A DNA stretch of 64,000 nucleotides from assembly GCF_000420465.1 (NCBI RefSeq), contig NZ_ATUZ01000014.1:1-64000 (forward strand), written 5' to 3'. The translations under genes were made by a program, and so were the position numbers. The notes under the pieces are model-generated. The model worked only from the letters and a program-made list of their open reading frames with translations, was not told the origin of the DNA and did no database searches. This document shows positions 1 through 9,171 of the stretch, piece by piece; the stretch's first letter is position 1; each line of letters starts with the position of its first letter. The stretch is from Desulfovibrio desulfuricans DSM 642 (GTDB taxonomy: Bacteria > Desulfobacterota > Desulfovibrionia > Desulfovibrionales > Desulfovibrionaceae).

Positions 1-2
1 TT

Positions 3-56
3 GGCGACCAGCCGGAAAATTCGCTGCCGCCCCACTCCATGCCCGAACGCTGGTAG
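3..56 (+). CDS. Possible 3' end of a CDS entering from the left edge
   Basis: Frame 3 reads 17 codons and then TAG, with codon choice (GGC GAC CAG CCG GAA) like that of the real genes here. The piece is too short to identify and no domain can be seen. Frame 2 is also open, to about position 175, so this is only a guess. From here to the terminator at 182 I see nothing else convincing. Confidence 0.2.
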   Translation, partial: GDQPENSLPPHSMPERW

Positions 57-181
57 CAGATGCGCCCGGCGCGCAGGGTATAAAGGAGCGCTGCCAAAGG
101 TTGCTCTGTGACTGTTATGGCAGAGGGCGCAGACGCACCCCTCCGCCAGCACGACTCACACGCTCCGGGTATTAAGTACTG

Positions 182-226
182 CAGACAAATAAAAAACCCG
201 CCAATGGCGGGGTTTTTATTTGTCTG
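182..226 (-). terminator. Bidirectional intrinsic terminator after qmoD
   Basis: Two 21-base arms (182-202 and 206-226) pair at 20 of 21 positions around a 3-base loop. T-rich tracts follow the GC core on both strands, so it can stop the leftward qmo transcript and any rightward transcript from the left edge. A smaller GGGGC/GCCCC hairpin at 234-246 lies between it and the qmoD stop. Confidence 0.85.
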
Positions 227-272
227 AGGGTTCGGGGCAAGGCCCCAAAACCTCTCACAGGCAATCTTTACT

Positions 273-995
273 TTAGAAGCCGAAGCCGTCGTTGTTGGCG
301 CCGGAAGTACCGAAGCCGAAATCATCCGGCACGGCGCTTTCTTCAGCCGCAGGAGCAGCTTCATCACCGGCAGCGGCGGCAGCGCCAGCGGCAACGCCGC
401 CCACAACCATGCCTTTCAGGCCGTCCTTGATGGCGTCCTTGATGTTCATCATCAGTTCGTCATGGTTGATGGCGACCTTGCCCTGGAATTCGGCAACCTG
501 CTTGCGCAGCCCGCCCATATCGGTGTTCATGGTCTTGATTTTGGCTTCAAGCTCATCAACTTTCTTGGAAAGAGCGGCAGCGCGGGCTTCAGCGGGTTCC
601 AGAGCGCGCACGCGGTCTTCAAGGGCCACGGCGGCGGCGGTCTGAGCAGCCATGCTGGCGTAGGTTTCGCCAAGGTAGTTCAGCACCTTGTCGCACAGGG
701 CCTTGGTCAGGCCGTCCATGCAGGTGAGGGAAACATTGTCGCCAAGGGCGCTGCGGCCCGTGTTGACAAAAGCGTCCCAGGACTGGCCTTCAACCCAGTT
801 CAGGTCGGCAAACTTGGGGTACCAGCGGGCCAGCCATGCGGCGGCAAAGGGGCCAACGGCCTTGGCGCAGGTATCACAGGCAACGGAACGACCGGCAACA
901 AAACCGGCGATTTCCTTGACGTCTACGCCCTCCTTGCCCACAACCAGGGCAAGCACGGACTCCACGGGAAAAACCTTACGAGATGTATCGGACAT
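273..995 (-). CDS. qmoD: QmoD, accessory protein of the Qmo locus
   Basis: This 240-residue soluble protein is the last gene of the apr-qmo cluster, which is the position of qmoD in Desulfovibrio. Its biochemical role is not known to me. It has four cysteines (about C40, C43 as a CDTC pair, C92 and C101), a helical, probably coiled-coil stretch around residues 122-172, an Ala-rich segment around 200-217, and a C-terminal tail with two FGFG-like repeats. The start at 995 follows GAGGAGG at a good distance. An in-frame ATG 45 bases upstream lacks such a site. QmoD is annotated mainly by position, and no catalytic motif is recognisable. The CxxC pair could bind metal or take part in redox chemistry, which is inference. 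Confidence 0.8.
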   Translation of the reverse strand: MSDTSRKVFPVESVLALVVGKEGVDVKEIAGFVAGRSVACDTCAKAVGPFAAAWLARWYPKFADLNWVEGQSWDAFVNTGRSALGDNVSLTCMDGLTKALCDKVLNYLGETYASMAAQTAAAVALEDRVRALEPAEARAAALSKKVDELEAKIKTMNTDMGGLRKQVAEFQGKVAINHDELMMNIKDAIKDGLKGMVVGGVAAGAAAAAGDEAAPAAEESAVPDDFGFGTSGANNDGFGF

Positions 996-1098
996 GGCGG
1001 CCTCCTCCTCGGAGATCGTATTTTTTTCAGAAAAGCTCACGGGGAACTGTGCGCATCCTCAAGGGCGACCCCCGGCGCAAGGCCAGGGGCCAACGCCG

Positions 1099-2280
1099 TT
1101 AGCTTCTGCCGTACATGCGGGCGTAAACCAGGGCCGCCGTGCGGTACACGAAGTGGCCAAGCTTAGACCAGGGCAGGTAAGCGAAAAGCATCCACACAAA
1201 TACCAGGTGCAGGTAGTACACCAGGAAAGCGGGCACAATGACGTCCGCCAGGCGGAAGCACTGCGACAGCACACCGGTGACGGCCACCAGCCAGATGATG
1301 CCCAGCAGATACCAGTCGTGCCAGCTTGAACCCTGGAACTTGGGGTTGAGCATCACGCGGCGGACAGTCAGGATGGCAAGACCGGCCAGCAGCATGAGCG
1401 CGCCCAGGTTGGCCAGAATCTTCACCGGGAAGAGCAGCGGCATGGGCGTTTCAATGTGGATGAGCGGAATAACCTTGCCGCCCCAGTGGCCAACAGCCAC
1501 AACCGCCGTAACAAAGGCCAGAATGGCGAAGCTGTAAACCAGCAGCATGTGGCCGAACTTACGGTTGGGGGTTTCCGTGCCGGTGGCGGGGCCGTCTTCG
1601 CAGTCGTCAAACTTGCGGTGGGTGATGACTTCATCCCACAGCACGTCCCACAAATGCCAGACCCAGCACTTTTTCTTGCCAATGACGGCCAGTGAGCCTT
1701 CAGGCTTGAACATGCCCCACAGTTTCATGACGCCCCTGGCGATGATCAAGGCCGCGCCAAAGAAGGTAAGCATGAAAATGGGGTCGATGGTGTAGTCGCC
1801 GTAAAAAATCTGACCAAAAACAATGCGGCCATCGGCAGCGCGGGGGAACCACTGACCGCCGTTGAAACCGGCGCGGATCCACCACACAAAGAGCCACAAC
1901 ACAGCCGGGATGGCGAAGAGCACGGGCAGGCCAGCAGGCTTGCTCATGAGCTTGCCCACGCAGGTGGGTTCGGTCAGTTCGCGGTAAATGACGTTGCGCG
2001 CTGCGCCCATGAGGTCCGCAGGCTTGGCGCCGCGCGGGCAAAGGTCGGAGCAGTTGCCGCAGTTGTGGCAGAGCCACAGGTCAACGTCGGCGCGCAGCTT
2101 GTCTTTAAGGCCCCAGGAAGCCCAGACCATTTCTTTGCGCGGATAAGGCGCATTGGCCGGAGCGAGAGGGCAGGCCACGGAGCAGGTGGCGCACTGGTAG
2201 CACTTCTTGAGGGATTCTCCCCCAGATTCTTCCAGCGCCCTGACAAACTCCATATCAGGTTTGATTGTACATTGTGCCAT
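1099..2280 (-). CDS. qmoC: QmoC, membrane subunit of the quinone-interacting oxidoreductase
   Basis: This 393-residue subunit is a fusion of an HdrC-like iron-sulfur part and an HdrE-like heme b membrane part. Near the N-terminus are two 4Fe-4S motifs: CYQCATCSVACP (about 26-37) and CHNCGNCSDLCP. The C-terminal two thirds holds about six hydrophobic segments with histidines suited to heme b ligation. In the known complex QmoC takes electrons from menaquinol and passes them to QmoA and QmoB for APS reduction. The start at 2280 is chosen because GGAGG lies 9 bases upstream; an ATG directly after GGAGG is too close. It follows qmoB by 13 bases, so the two are co-transcribed. Confidence 0.95.
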   Translation of the reverse strand: MAQCTIKPDMEFVRALEESGGESLKKCYQCATCSVACPLAPANAPYPRKEMVWASWGLKDKLRADVDLWLCHNCGNCSDLCPRGAKPADLMGAARNVIYRELTEPTCVGKLMSKPAGLPVLFAIPAVLWLFVWWIRAGFNGGQWFPRAADGRIVFGQIFYGDYTIDPIFMLTFFGAALIIARGVMKLWGMFKPEGSLAVIGKKKCWVWHLWDVLWDEVITHRKFDDCEDGPATGTETPNRKFGHMLLVYSFAILAFVTAVVAVGHWGGKVIPLIHIETPMPLLFPVKILANLGALMLLAGLAILTVRRVMLNPKFQGSSWHDWYLLGIIWLVAVTGVLSQCFRLADVIVPAFLVYYLHLVFVWMLFAYLPWSKLGHFVYRTAALVYARMYGRS

Positions 2281-2293
2281 TGCTGCCATCCTC

Positions 2294-4558
2294 CTACATG
2301 CCCTTGAACGGGTTGGGGCCCATGGCCATGATGCGGTCAACAAAGCCGTCGATCAGGTCGGGAACCTTGTCGTATTCGTCAATGGCCACTTCAAGCTGTT
2401 CCACGCGTTCGGGCTGCACGCCAAGGCGGTTGAGCGTCTCGGCAATGTTTTCCTTGCGGCGGGAGCAGATTTCAGAGCCCTTCACAAAGTGGCACTGGTA
2501 GTCATCGCCATATTTGCAGCCCAGCAGCATGACGCCGTCGTAGCCCTTGCTCATGGCGTCAGACACCCAGATGGCGTTGACCGAGCCAAGGCAGCGCACC
2601 GGAATGATGCGGCAGTAGGGGCTCCAGGGCTTGTTGCGGGCACCGGCCATATCGAGCGCCGGGTAGGCGTCGTTTTCGCAGGCCAGAATCAGCACGCGGG
2701 GGCCATCGGCTTTGAAGTCCTTGGGCACCTGCACTTCGCGGATCATGGAGCCGATCTGGTCGATATTGTAGTTGGCGAAGGAGATAACGCGTTCCGGGCA
2801 AGCGCCAAAGCAGGTGCCGCAGCGGCGGCAACGTGCCGGATTGGGCTTGGGCGTTCCCTTTTCGTCGTCGTCCAGAGCGCCGAAGGGGCATTCTTCCGTG
2901 CAGCGCTTGCACTGGGTGCAACGCACAAAGTTGAACACGGGGTAAGAAAGGTCGCCCGAACGGGGATGCACGGCAACACCGTGGCTGGCGGCTTCAATGC
3001 ACTGCATGGCCTTGAGCACCGCGCCCTTGGCGTCTTCTTCGCAGGCGTCCATGGTCAGGGGCTGACGCACGCAACCCGCTGCGTACACGCCGGTGCGGCG
3101 CGTTTCGTAGGGGAAGCAGATGTAGTTGGAATCCGCAAAACCATCGAACAGGTTCAGATCCGGGAAGTCCGGGCCCTGGCGATAGTCAAAGTAGACTGTC
3201 ACGTCCTTGGCTGTGGTGGGAACGAGGCCCGTGGGCAGCACAACCAGATCCACATCCAGATCAAAATCCATACCCAGCAGGGTATTTTTGCAGCTCACAA
3301 CCATGTGGTCGCCAGCTTCGCGGATGTCGGTCACGTCGGCCTTGGTCATCATGACGCCCAGGCGATCCTGCATCTTCTTGTAGAAGCGTTCAAGGATACC
3401 GGGAACGGTCATGTCCTTATACAGGATAAAGGTCTGACAGGTGTCGTTGGTCTTTTCGCAGACCGTGTTGGCAAGGCGGAGCATGCCCACGCTGTTGACC
3501 GCGTTGGAATACGCAACATGGCGGAAGCTTTCGAGGTTGGCTTTTACAAAGCCTTTTTCTTCGCCTTCCGCAGGCTTGGCAGCTTCGGCGGCTTCAGGAG
3601 CGGCTTCGGCTTCTTCAGCAGCCTTGCGCACGGCCTCTTCAGCCATGGTGGTGTCAAGCACAAAGGCTATGCGGCGGGCGTTCACCTGATCGGCCACCAG
3701 CATTTTGCCGAAGGTGGCGGCGTCCACAACCTTGGTGCTCTGCCCAAGGCCCATGGAGGCAAGGTATTTCTGATCAAGCGGCACCCAACCGGTAGCCAGC
3801 ACCACAGCGCCCACTTCAATAGTCTGCGAACCTGAGGGAGTGGCAAAAGTGGCCTTGAACTCGCCGGGCTGGCCTTCCAGCTTTTCCATGCGGGTATTCA
3901 AGTGCACGGTGATCTTGCTGTTGCCGAGTACCTTGCTTGCCTTGTCGGCCACGTTGGTGGGCTGTTTGTCCGTCCACGGGGAGGCCAGGGGCGAACCCAT
4001 GGGGATGTTGTTGGCAGCGCCGCCAAGCTTTTCGGCTTTTTCAACGAGCACAACTTCGTAGCCGGTTTCAGCAGCTTCCGCTGCAGCGGTAAGGCCCGTC
4101 CAGCCGCCACCGATAACGAGCACCCTCGGCACACCGGTAATGGCGGCAGAATCGGGCACTTCGCTCTTTTGCAGCTTGACCACGCCCATGTTCACATAGT
4201 CGCGGGCCATGATCGCCAGCAACTCGGGCGCGCCGTTGGCCGTGTCCACGGGAGTATGGTCAGGATTTTTATAGGCCTGCACGCACTGTTCGCGCAGGTT
4301 TACGTGTTCCACCTGCACAGGCAGGCGGTAGATGTCCGCATCCACGCGGGGGGAAGCGCCGCACAGCAGCACGCCGTCCAGCCCCTGCGCTTCGATGTCG
4401 GCCTTGATTTCGCTCACGGCCAGGGCCAGCACAGGAACGACCTTGACCACGGGCACAAGACTGCCCCACTTCTGGCTCGTCTGTTCGGCCAGAGCGGTCA
4501 GATCAAGCCCGCCGCCAATGTTCTGCTGGTCAAAATAGACGCCAATTTTACCCGACAT
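2294..4558 (-). CDS. qmoB: QmoB, HdrA/MvhD-like flavoprotein of the Qmo complex
   Basis: This 754-residue cytoplasmic subunit is HdrA-like with a C-terminal MvhD-like domain. A Rossmann FAD motif (VIGGGWTG) sits near residue 148. Two 4Fe-4S motifs (CTQCKRCTEECP and CRRCGTCFGACP) lie near 540-585. The last 140 residues carry the MvhD-type cysteines (for example LACEND, PVRCLGSV, LLGCKYGDDYQCH). An Ala/Glu-rich insertion near 320-345 interrupts the flavoprotein domain. QmoB is thought to be the cytoplasmic relay between QmoC/QmoA and APS reductase. It is packed between qmoA and qmoC in the same transcript. Confidence 0.95.
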   Translation of the reverse strand: MSGKIGVYFDQQNIGGGLDLTALAEQTSQKWGSLVPVVKVVPVLALAVSEIKADIEAQGLDGVLLCGASPRVDADIYRLPVQVEHVNLREQCVQAYKNPDHTPVDTANGAPELLAIMARDYVNMGVVKLQKSEVPDSAAITGVPRVLVIGGGWTGLTAAAEAAETGYEVVLVEKAEKLGGAANNIPMGSPLASPWTDKQPTNVADKASKVLGNSKITVHLNTRMEKLEGQPGEFKATFATPSGSQTIEVGAVVLATGWVPLDQKYLASMGLGQSTKVVDAATFGKMLVADQVNARRIAFVLDTTMAEEAVRKAAEEAEAAPEAAEAAKPAEGEEKGFVKANLESFRHVAYSNAVNSVGMLRLANTVCEKTNDTCQTFILYKDMTVPGILERFYKKMQDRLGVMMTKADVTDIREAGDHMVVSCKNTLLGMDFDLDVDLVVLPTGLVPTTAKDVTVYFDYRQGPDFPDLNLFDGFADSNYICFPYETRRTGVYAAGCVRQPLTMDACEEDAKGAVLKAMQCIEAASHGVAVHPRSGDLSYPVFNFVRCTQCKRCTEECPFGALDDDEKGTPKPNPARCRRCGTCFGACPERVISFANYNIDQIGSMIREVQVPKDFKADGPRVLILACENDAYPALDMAGARNKPWSPYCRIIPVRCLGSVNAIWVSDAMSKGYDGVMLLGCKYGDDYQCHFVKGSEICSRRKENIAETLNRLGVQPERVEQLEVAIDEYDKVPDLIDGFVDRIMAMGPNPFKGM

Positions 4559-4563
4559 GCCGC

Positions 4564-5799
4564 CTACCTCCCTTTCACCGTTTGTACCGCCTTCAGGGCG
4601 GCGGCTGTGCCGGACTGCGCCGAGCGCATCACATCAAGGGGCATGCGCGCGCAACCAGCGGCGAAAATGCCGGCCTCTTCTCCGCCCGCGATAAAGCCGT
4701 CTTCGTCCAGCGGCAGGGGCAGGGGCGCATTTTCGCCAGCCAGCGAGGGCTGCATGCCCGTGGCCAGCACAACAAGATCATAATCAAGGGTCATTTTTTC
4801 ACCGCGCACGGCGTCTTCAGCCGTAATGCGCACCCTGTTGCCCTCAGCCTGCACGGCGTTGGCAACCTTGCCCTTGACGAACTTCACGTTGGGCAGCGCC
4901 TTGACCTTTTCCAGCACCTTCACATAGCGGCCCGGGGCGCGCAGGTCGATGTAGTACACCGTAATCTGCGTGTCAGGATTCTGCTCTGCAATGTACAGGC
5001 ACTGTTTGAGCGTGGCCATACAGCAGATGTAGGAGCAGTAGTTCAGGTGGTTCTGGTCGCGGGAACCAGCGCACTGCACAAAGGCGACCTGGTGGGGAGC
5101 ACGGCCGTCGGAAGGACGGACAATGCGGCCACCGGTGGGGCCAAAGGGCGAAGCAAGGCGTTCAAGCTGCATGTTGGACACGCAGTTTTTCACGTTGCCC
5201 GCGCCAAGATTGGTCAACCGTGTAACATCATAGGGCTTCCAGCCTGTGGCAACGACTACAGCGCCGACATTGAGATCAAGCTCGCGCTGCGGTTCATTCA
5301 CATCAAGGAACTTGGCCCCGGCAACCCGTGCGCTGTCAGACTTGGAAAGCGCATCAAGGTCAAGCGTGTAGCGGCTGGGGAAGGCGAAAGGCATATCCTT
5401 GTGCAGGGCCTTGCGCGTGGCAAGACCAAGCTCGAATTCGCTTTCCACTTCGCCGGTCAGGCTGGAGGCCAGCAGGCTGAAATCGATGTTGTGCGGGGCG
5501 GTGTGACGGGGGCTGATGCGCACCTTCACCTTGTAATCGCCCTTTACGCCCATAAACCCGACTACTTCGGCCTGGGTGAAAAATTTGATGCGCGGGTTGT
5601 TCCTGATGCGCTGGAACTGAATTTCCAAGCCGCAGGAGGGGGGACAAAGTTTTGGAAAATACTTATTGAGCTGAGCCACGCGCCCACCAAGCCAGGGCGA
5701 CTTTTCGACGATAAAGACGTCGTGGCCCAGTTCCGCCGCTTCAATGGCGGCTGTGAGGCCTGCAAAGCCGCCGCCCACGACGAGAATGGCATTGGACAT
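4564..5799 (-). CDS. qmoA: QmoA, HdrA-like flavoprotein of the Qmo complex
   Basis: This 411-residue protein starts with an FAD-binding Rossmann motif (VVGGGFAG) and has a mid-protein CSYICC segment typical of HdrA relatives, but it lacks the ferredoxin domains of full HdrA. It is the smaller flavin subunit of Qmo. The start at 5799 has AGGAGG 9 bases upstream; the reading frame stays open for 64 more codons, but those upstream codons are low-complexity and cover the terminator-like hairpin at 5860-5885. The gap to qmoB is 5 bases. Confidence 0.95.
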   Translation of the reverse strand: MSNAILVVGGGFAGLTAAIEAAELGHDVFIVEKSPWLGGRVAQLNKYFPKLCPPSCGLEIQFQRIRNNPRIKFFTQAEVVGFMGVKGDYKVKVRISPRHTAPHNIDFSLLASSLTGEVESEFELGLATRKALHKDMPFAFPSRYTLDLDALSKSDSARVAGAKFLDVNEPQRELDLNVGAVVVATGWKPYDVTRLTNLGAGNVKNCVSNMQLERLASPFGPTGGRIVRPSDGRAPHQVAFVQCAGSRDQNHLNYCSYICCMATLKQCLYIAEQNPDTQITVYYIDLRAPGRYVKVLEKVKALPNVKFVKGKVANAVQAEGNRVRITAEDAVRGEKMTLDYDLVVLATGMQPSLAGENAPLPLPLDEDGFIAGGEEAGIFAAGCARMPLDVMRSAQSGTAAALKAVQTVKGR

Positions 5800-5859
5800 C
5801 CTGGATATCCTCCTGCGTTGTTGCATAGCGGCTGAAGAAGGAAACGGACTCCCGCCGCG

Positions 5860-5885
5860 AAAAAAAAGGAGCGGCCCCGTGGCCG
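5860..5885 (-). terminator. Attenuator-like hairpin with eight U in front of qmoA
   Basis: On the minus strand a CGGCC/GGCCG stem (5885-5872, loop ACGG), with two further GC pairs beyond a bulge, is followed by CTCC and then eight T (5867-5860). It lies only 60 bases before the qmoA start, so it would end transcripts just before qmoA. The short stem suggests partial rather than complete termination. Confidence 0.6.
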
Positions 5886-6119
5886 ACCTCTGCGAGCGCC
5901 AGCGCACAAAACTGCCCGCACCACGCCCGCCGACAAAGGGGGGCCTGCTGCCGGTCATCCCCTTGCCGAACATTTGCCTTGTGCTGCGCACCTATGCCCA
6001 AACAATCGGCACACCAACAGGCTGGCACGAAAAACCGCTCTTTTTCCGGCAGGGAGTTGCCCGCCGCCGGCACGCGTTTTTCGCCGCCGCAAGCCTTGTA
6101 AGCCAGAGCTTGCAGCAGA

Positions 6120-6143
6120 GGGGGCGGCCTTGCGGCCGCCCCC
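6120..6143 (-). terminator. GC-rich hairpin after aprA
   Basis: A perfect 10-bp stem (GGGGGCGGCC at 6120-6129 with its complement at 6134-6143) has a four-base loop that reads GCAA on the minus strand, a stable GNRA loop. It lies 21 bases after the aprA stop. No U-tract follows, so it may protect the 3' end of apr mRNA or cause pausing rather than act as a classic terminator. Confidence 0.6.
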
Positions 6144-6164
6144 ATTTGGCATCAGTGCCGCCGA

Positions 6165-8153
6165 CTAGTCGGGGATGATCTGGTAGTAGGGCTTCTTGAA
6201 GATCTTGGTCTCGCCGGTGGCGGGATTGTACTTCGAGTTCACGAAGCACTTCCAAGCGTCGTCGTCCAGGCCCATGAAGTCCGCACGGTAGTAGAAGCCG
6301 GGGTAGCGGGATTCTTCACGGAAGGAGATGTGCTGCATGTGCAGACGCACCGTCCACAGACGATGGTAGTTTTCCCAGCAGCGCAGCAGTTCGTGCAGGT
6401 CACGAGCGGCCAGCTTGAAGGAGTCTTCTTCCATCATGGCGAGCAGGTTGAAGCCGGTGTCAAGCAGCGCCTTGGAGGTGGTGTAGTACGTGCTCACGCC
6501 ACCGCCGTATTCGTCGGTGCACTTCACGAGACGCATCATGAAGTTCTTGGGCGTGATGTAGTTCGGGTTCACCACGGGGTCGGTCGAAGCGGCCTTGCCT
6601 TCTTCGAAGTTGTAGAAGGGACGGTAAACGGCCTTCTTCAGTTCTTCGGCGGTTTCAGCGAACTCAGGCTTGAAGTCCTTGTGATCAAGGCACCAGCGGA
6701 CCATCTGCTTGCCAGCCATGCGGCCTTCAGCATGCGAACCGGAGGAGAACTTGTGGCCGGAAGCGCCCACGCCGTCGGCGCAGGTAAAGAGGCCTTCAAC
6801 GGTGGTCATGCGGTTGTAGACCTTGCCGTTGGCAGCGCGCACTTTGTAGTCTTCGGGCACCCAAGCTTCGTCGGGACCGGAAACCCAGATGCCGCAGCAA
6901 CCGGAGTGGGAGCCGAGCAGGTAGGGTTCGGTGGGCATGATTTCGGAACCACGTTCTTCAGGCGCGGTGTTGGTGCAGGCCCAAAGGTTGGCCTGGCCAA
7001 CGCACATGTCGAGGAAGTCTTCCCAAGCTTCGGATTCAAGATCCTTCTGCTGTTCTTCGTTCAGGGTCGCGAAGGTGTTCTGCAGGGCGCTCTTGGTGTC
7101 CATGTAGATGGGGCCGCGGCCTTCGCGCATTTCACGAAGCATCATGTGGTTACGCAGGCAGGTCGGAATGACATGGCCCTTGGCGTAGCCGCGATCTTCG
7201 TAAGGCTTCAGCATGGCGCGGTTGGTGGCGCAATAATCTTCACCCTTGGAGTTGGTGGCTTTGGCCTTGAACAGGAGGAACCACGCACCCACGGGGCCGT
7301 AACCGTCCTTGAAGCGGGCGGGCACGAAGCGGTTTTCCATCATGGTCATTTCAGCGCCAACCTGAGCGCACATGGTGTAGGTAGAACCAGCGTTCCACAC
7401 AGGATACCATGCACGGCCCATGCCTTCACCGGTGGAGCGGGGACGGTACACGTTAACGGCACCGCCAGCGGCCACCATGATGGTGTTGGCTTTGAAGATG
7501 TGCACTTCGTTGGCGCGCAGGTTGAAGCCCACGGCGCCGGCGATGCGGTTGGGGGTGTTCTTATCGAGAAGCAGCTTCACGATGAAGATACGTTCCATGA
7601 TGCGGTCTTCACCCAGGGCATTCTTGGCAGCTTCGGCCACGATGCACTTGTAGGATTCACCGTTGATCATGATCTGCCAGCGGCCGGAACGCACAGGGGC
7701 ATCGCCCTTGCGCAGGCTCTTGCCAGCAGCCTTGGCGGCAGCGCCGTTCAGGTTGTGGCCGTCTTCGCCCTTGATCCAGCAGGGAAGGCCCCAATCTTCA
7801 AACAGATGCACGGAGTCGTCAACGTGACGGCCTACGTCGAAGATAAGGTCTTCGCGAACCAGGCCCATAAGGTCGGTGCGGACCATGCGGACGTAGTCGT
7901 CGGCGTCGTTTTCACCCAGGTAGGTGTTGATGGCGGAAAGACCCTGGGCCACGGCGCCGGAGCGCTCGAGGGTGGCCTTGTCGACCAGCATGATCTTCAG
8001 GCCGTGCTTGTCACCCCAGCGCACTGCTTCAAAAGCGGTGCCGCAGGAGCCCATGCCGCCGCCCACGATCAGCAGGTCAACAGCATGTTCCTTAACTTCA
8101 GGCTCGGCAATGGCCACACCCTTCGTCGCTTCCTTGACGGGAATCATTGGCAT
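6165..8153 (-). CDS. aprA: APS reductase alpha subunit
   Basis: AprA (662 residues, the usual family length) is the FAD subunit of dissimilatory adenylylsulfate reductase, which converts APS to sulfite plus AMP in the cytoplasm. The FAD fingerprint LLIVGGGMGSCGT is at about residues 28-40 and is followed by the strongly conserved flavoprotein core. The start at 8153 is preceded by AAGGAG. It lies 37 bases after aprB and is expected to be one of the most strongly expressed genes here. Electrons come from AprB, ultimately from QmoABC encoded just downstream. Confidence 0.97.
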   Translation of the reverse strand: MPMIPVKEATKGVAIAEPEVKEHAVDLLIVGGGMGSCGTAFEAVRWGDKHGLKIMLVDKATLERSGAVAQGLSAINTYLGENDADDYVRMVRTDLMGLVREDLIFDVGRHVDDSVHLFEDWGLPCWIKGEDGHNLNGAAAKAAGKSLRKGDAPVRSGRWQIMINGESYKCIVAEAAKNALGEDRIMERIFIVKLLLDKNTPNRIAGAVGFNLRANEVHIFKANTIMVAAGGAVNVYRPRSTGEGMGRAWYPVWNAGSTYTMCAQVGAEMTMMENRFVPARFKDGYGPVGAWFLLFKAKATNSKGEDYCATNRAMLKPYEDRGYAKGHVIPTCLRNHMMLREMREGRGPIYMDTKSALQNTFATLNEEQQKDLESEAWEDFLDMCVGQANLWACTNTAPEERGSEIMPTEPYLLGSHSGCCGIWVSGPDEAWVPEDYKVRAANGKVYNRMTTVEGLFTCADGVGASGHKFSSGSHAEGRMAGKQMVRWCLDHKDFKPEFAETAEELKKAVYRPFYNFEEGKAASTDPVVNPNYITPKNFMMRLVKCTDEYGGGVSTYYTTSKALLDTGFNLLAMMEEDSFKLAARDLHELLRCWENYHRLWTVRLHMQHISFREESRYPGFYYRADFMGLDDDAWKCFVNSKYNPATGETKIFKKPYYQIIPD

Positions 8154-8190
8154 AATTGTTTCTCCTTATCGCACTAGCGGTTGCAATAGC

Positions 8191-8679
8191 CTAGCGGCCG
8201 TGTTCCATGCAGGTGAAGGTCTTGTTAGCGTCCTTAACATCGAACTTCTTGCCAAGGGCGGTCTTGGGAGCGACCAGGGCAGTTTCGGTGAACAGCAGTT
8301 CATCTTCGATGTTGGCGCCTTCGGGATGACCTTCAAAGGGCTTGATGGAACCTTCCGGCGTAGTGCGGATGGGGAACTTGAAGCGTTTCACGTTGCCATT
8401 GCGGAACTTGACGGTCCACATGATGGAGTCAGCCGAACGCATGGGGATACAGGTCCCGCCCATGGGGGCAAAGTCTGCATAGGGACGGGCCGTAATGGCG
8501 CCCTGGGGGCAGATCTTAACGCAGGAATAGCATTCCCAGCAGGCATCGGGTTCCTGGTTGTATGCCTTCATTTCCTCAGAATCAAGAATCATGAGGTCAT
8601 TGGGGCAAATGTACATGCAGGCCGTCTTTTCGCCACCCTTGCAGCCGTCGCACTTGGACGGATCGACAAACGTCGGCAT
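8191..8679 (-). CDS. aprB: APS reductase beta subunit
   Basis: This 162-residue ferredoxin-like subunit has two 4Fe-4S clusters, with cysteines in CDGCKGGEKTACMYICP (residues 10-26) and CWECYSCVKICP (about 47-58). The remaining C-terminal 100 residues form the tail that wraps around AprA in the known heterodimer. It delivers electrons to the FAD of AprA. The start at 8679 has GGAGG. It is the first gene of the leftward apr-qmo cluster. Confidence 0.97.
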   Translation of the reverse strand: MPTFVDPSKCDGCKGGEKTACMYICPNDLMILDSEEMKAYNQEPDACWECYSCVKICPQGAITARPYADFAPMGGTCIPMRSADSIMWTVKFRNGNVKRFKFPIRTTPEGSIKPFEGHPEGANIEDELLFTETALVAPKTALGKKFDVKDANKTFTCMEHGR

Positions 8680-9171
8680 ACGTATCCTCCAACTCTTTTA
8701 AAAGTGTTTCAGAAAAACCCGCCGGGTTCGGCGAGGCGCGCGGCAAATCCGTCACGCCGGGGTTAGCCGAGCGCCTCCACAACGAAGGTTGGGCGTATGG
8801 CTTGCGCAATTAGTAACAAGCACTTAGCCTTTGAGTCAACCCCCCTCTGCAAAAATTCGTGGAAACTTCACAGAGACGTCATGTGGATTTACAGCAAATT
8901 CAAAATGTTGATTGCCTTGTGAAAAAAAATCTATTTCGCATTTTCGCCACTCTTGCGTCACAACCATTTCAAAAGTTAACGGATCATGCCACGCTGGGCT
9001 ACCCAATGCGCAACCCTTGCAAGAGAAGTCATTTCAAGCTAACACGCTTGGGCAGATAAGGGAAGCCCCCGCGGCAAAACGAGCCATGAGTCGGCAACCT
9101 GTTGTTTTTTCAATGCTGCGCCACGGGCGGACCCCTCCTATCCAAATTTCATTATCAGTACAGGACAAGGC
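8680..9171. other. Divergent intergenic region between aprB and the EPSPS-like gene
   Basis: These 492 bases carry the apr promoter and presumably the promoter of the rightward gene. The part from 8820 to 9060 is clearly more AT-rich than the genes. A TTGTGAAA half-site at 8917-8924 resembles one half of a Rex operator, but no partner half-site follows at the proper distance. I see no gene. Confidence 0.5.
8810..8839 (-). promoter_or_regulatory. Candidate apr promoter
   Basis: On the minus strand TTGACT (8839-8834) is followed after 18-19 bases by TACTAAT (8815-8809). That would start transcription near 8803 and give a leader of about 120 bases before aprB. The -35 box is good and the -10 box moderate. 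Confidence 0.5.

Larger units (their letters stand above)
5800..6164. other. aprA-qmoA intergenic leader
   Basis: These 365 bases hold no gene I can support. They contain two hairpins on the leftward transcript (6120-6143 and 5860-5885). I do not see a convincing promoter between the second hairpin and qmoA, so qmo expression probably depends on readthrough from apr or on a promoter between the two hairpins. Confidence 0.6.
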
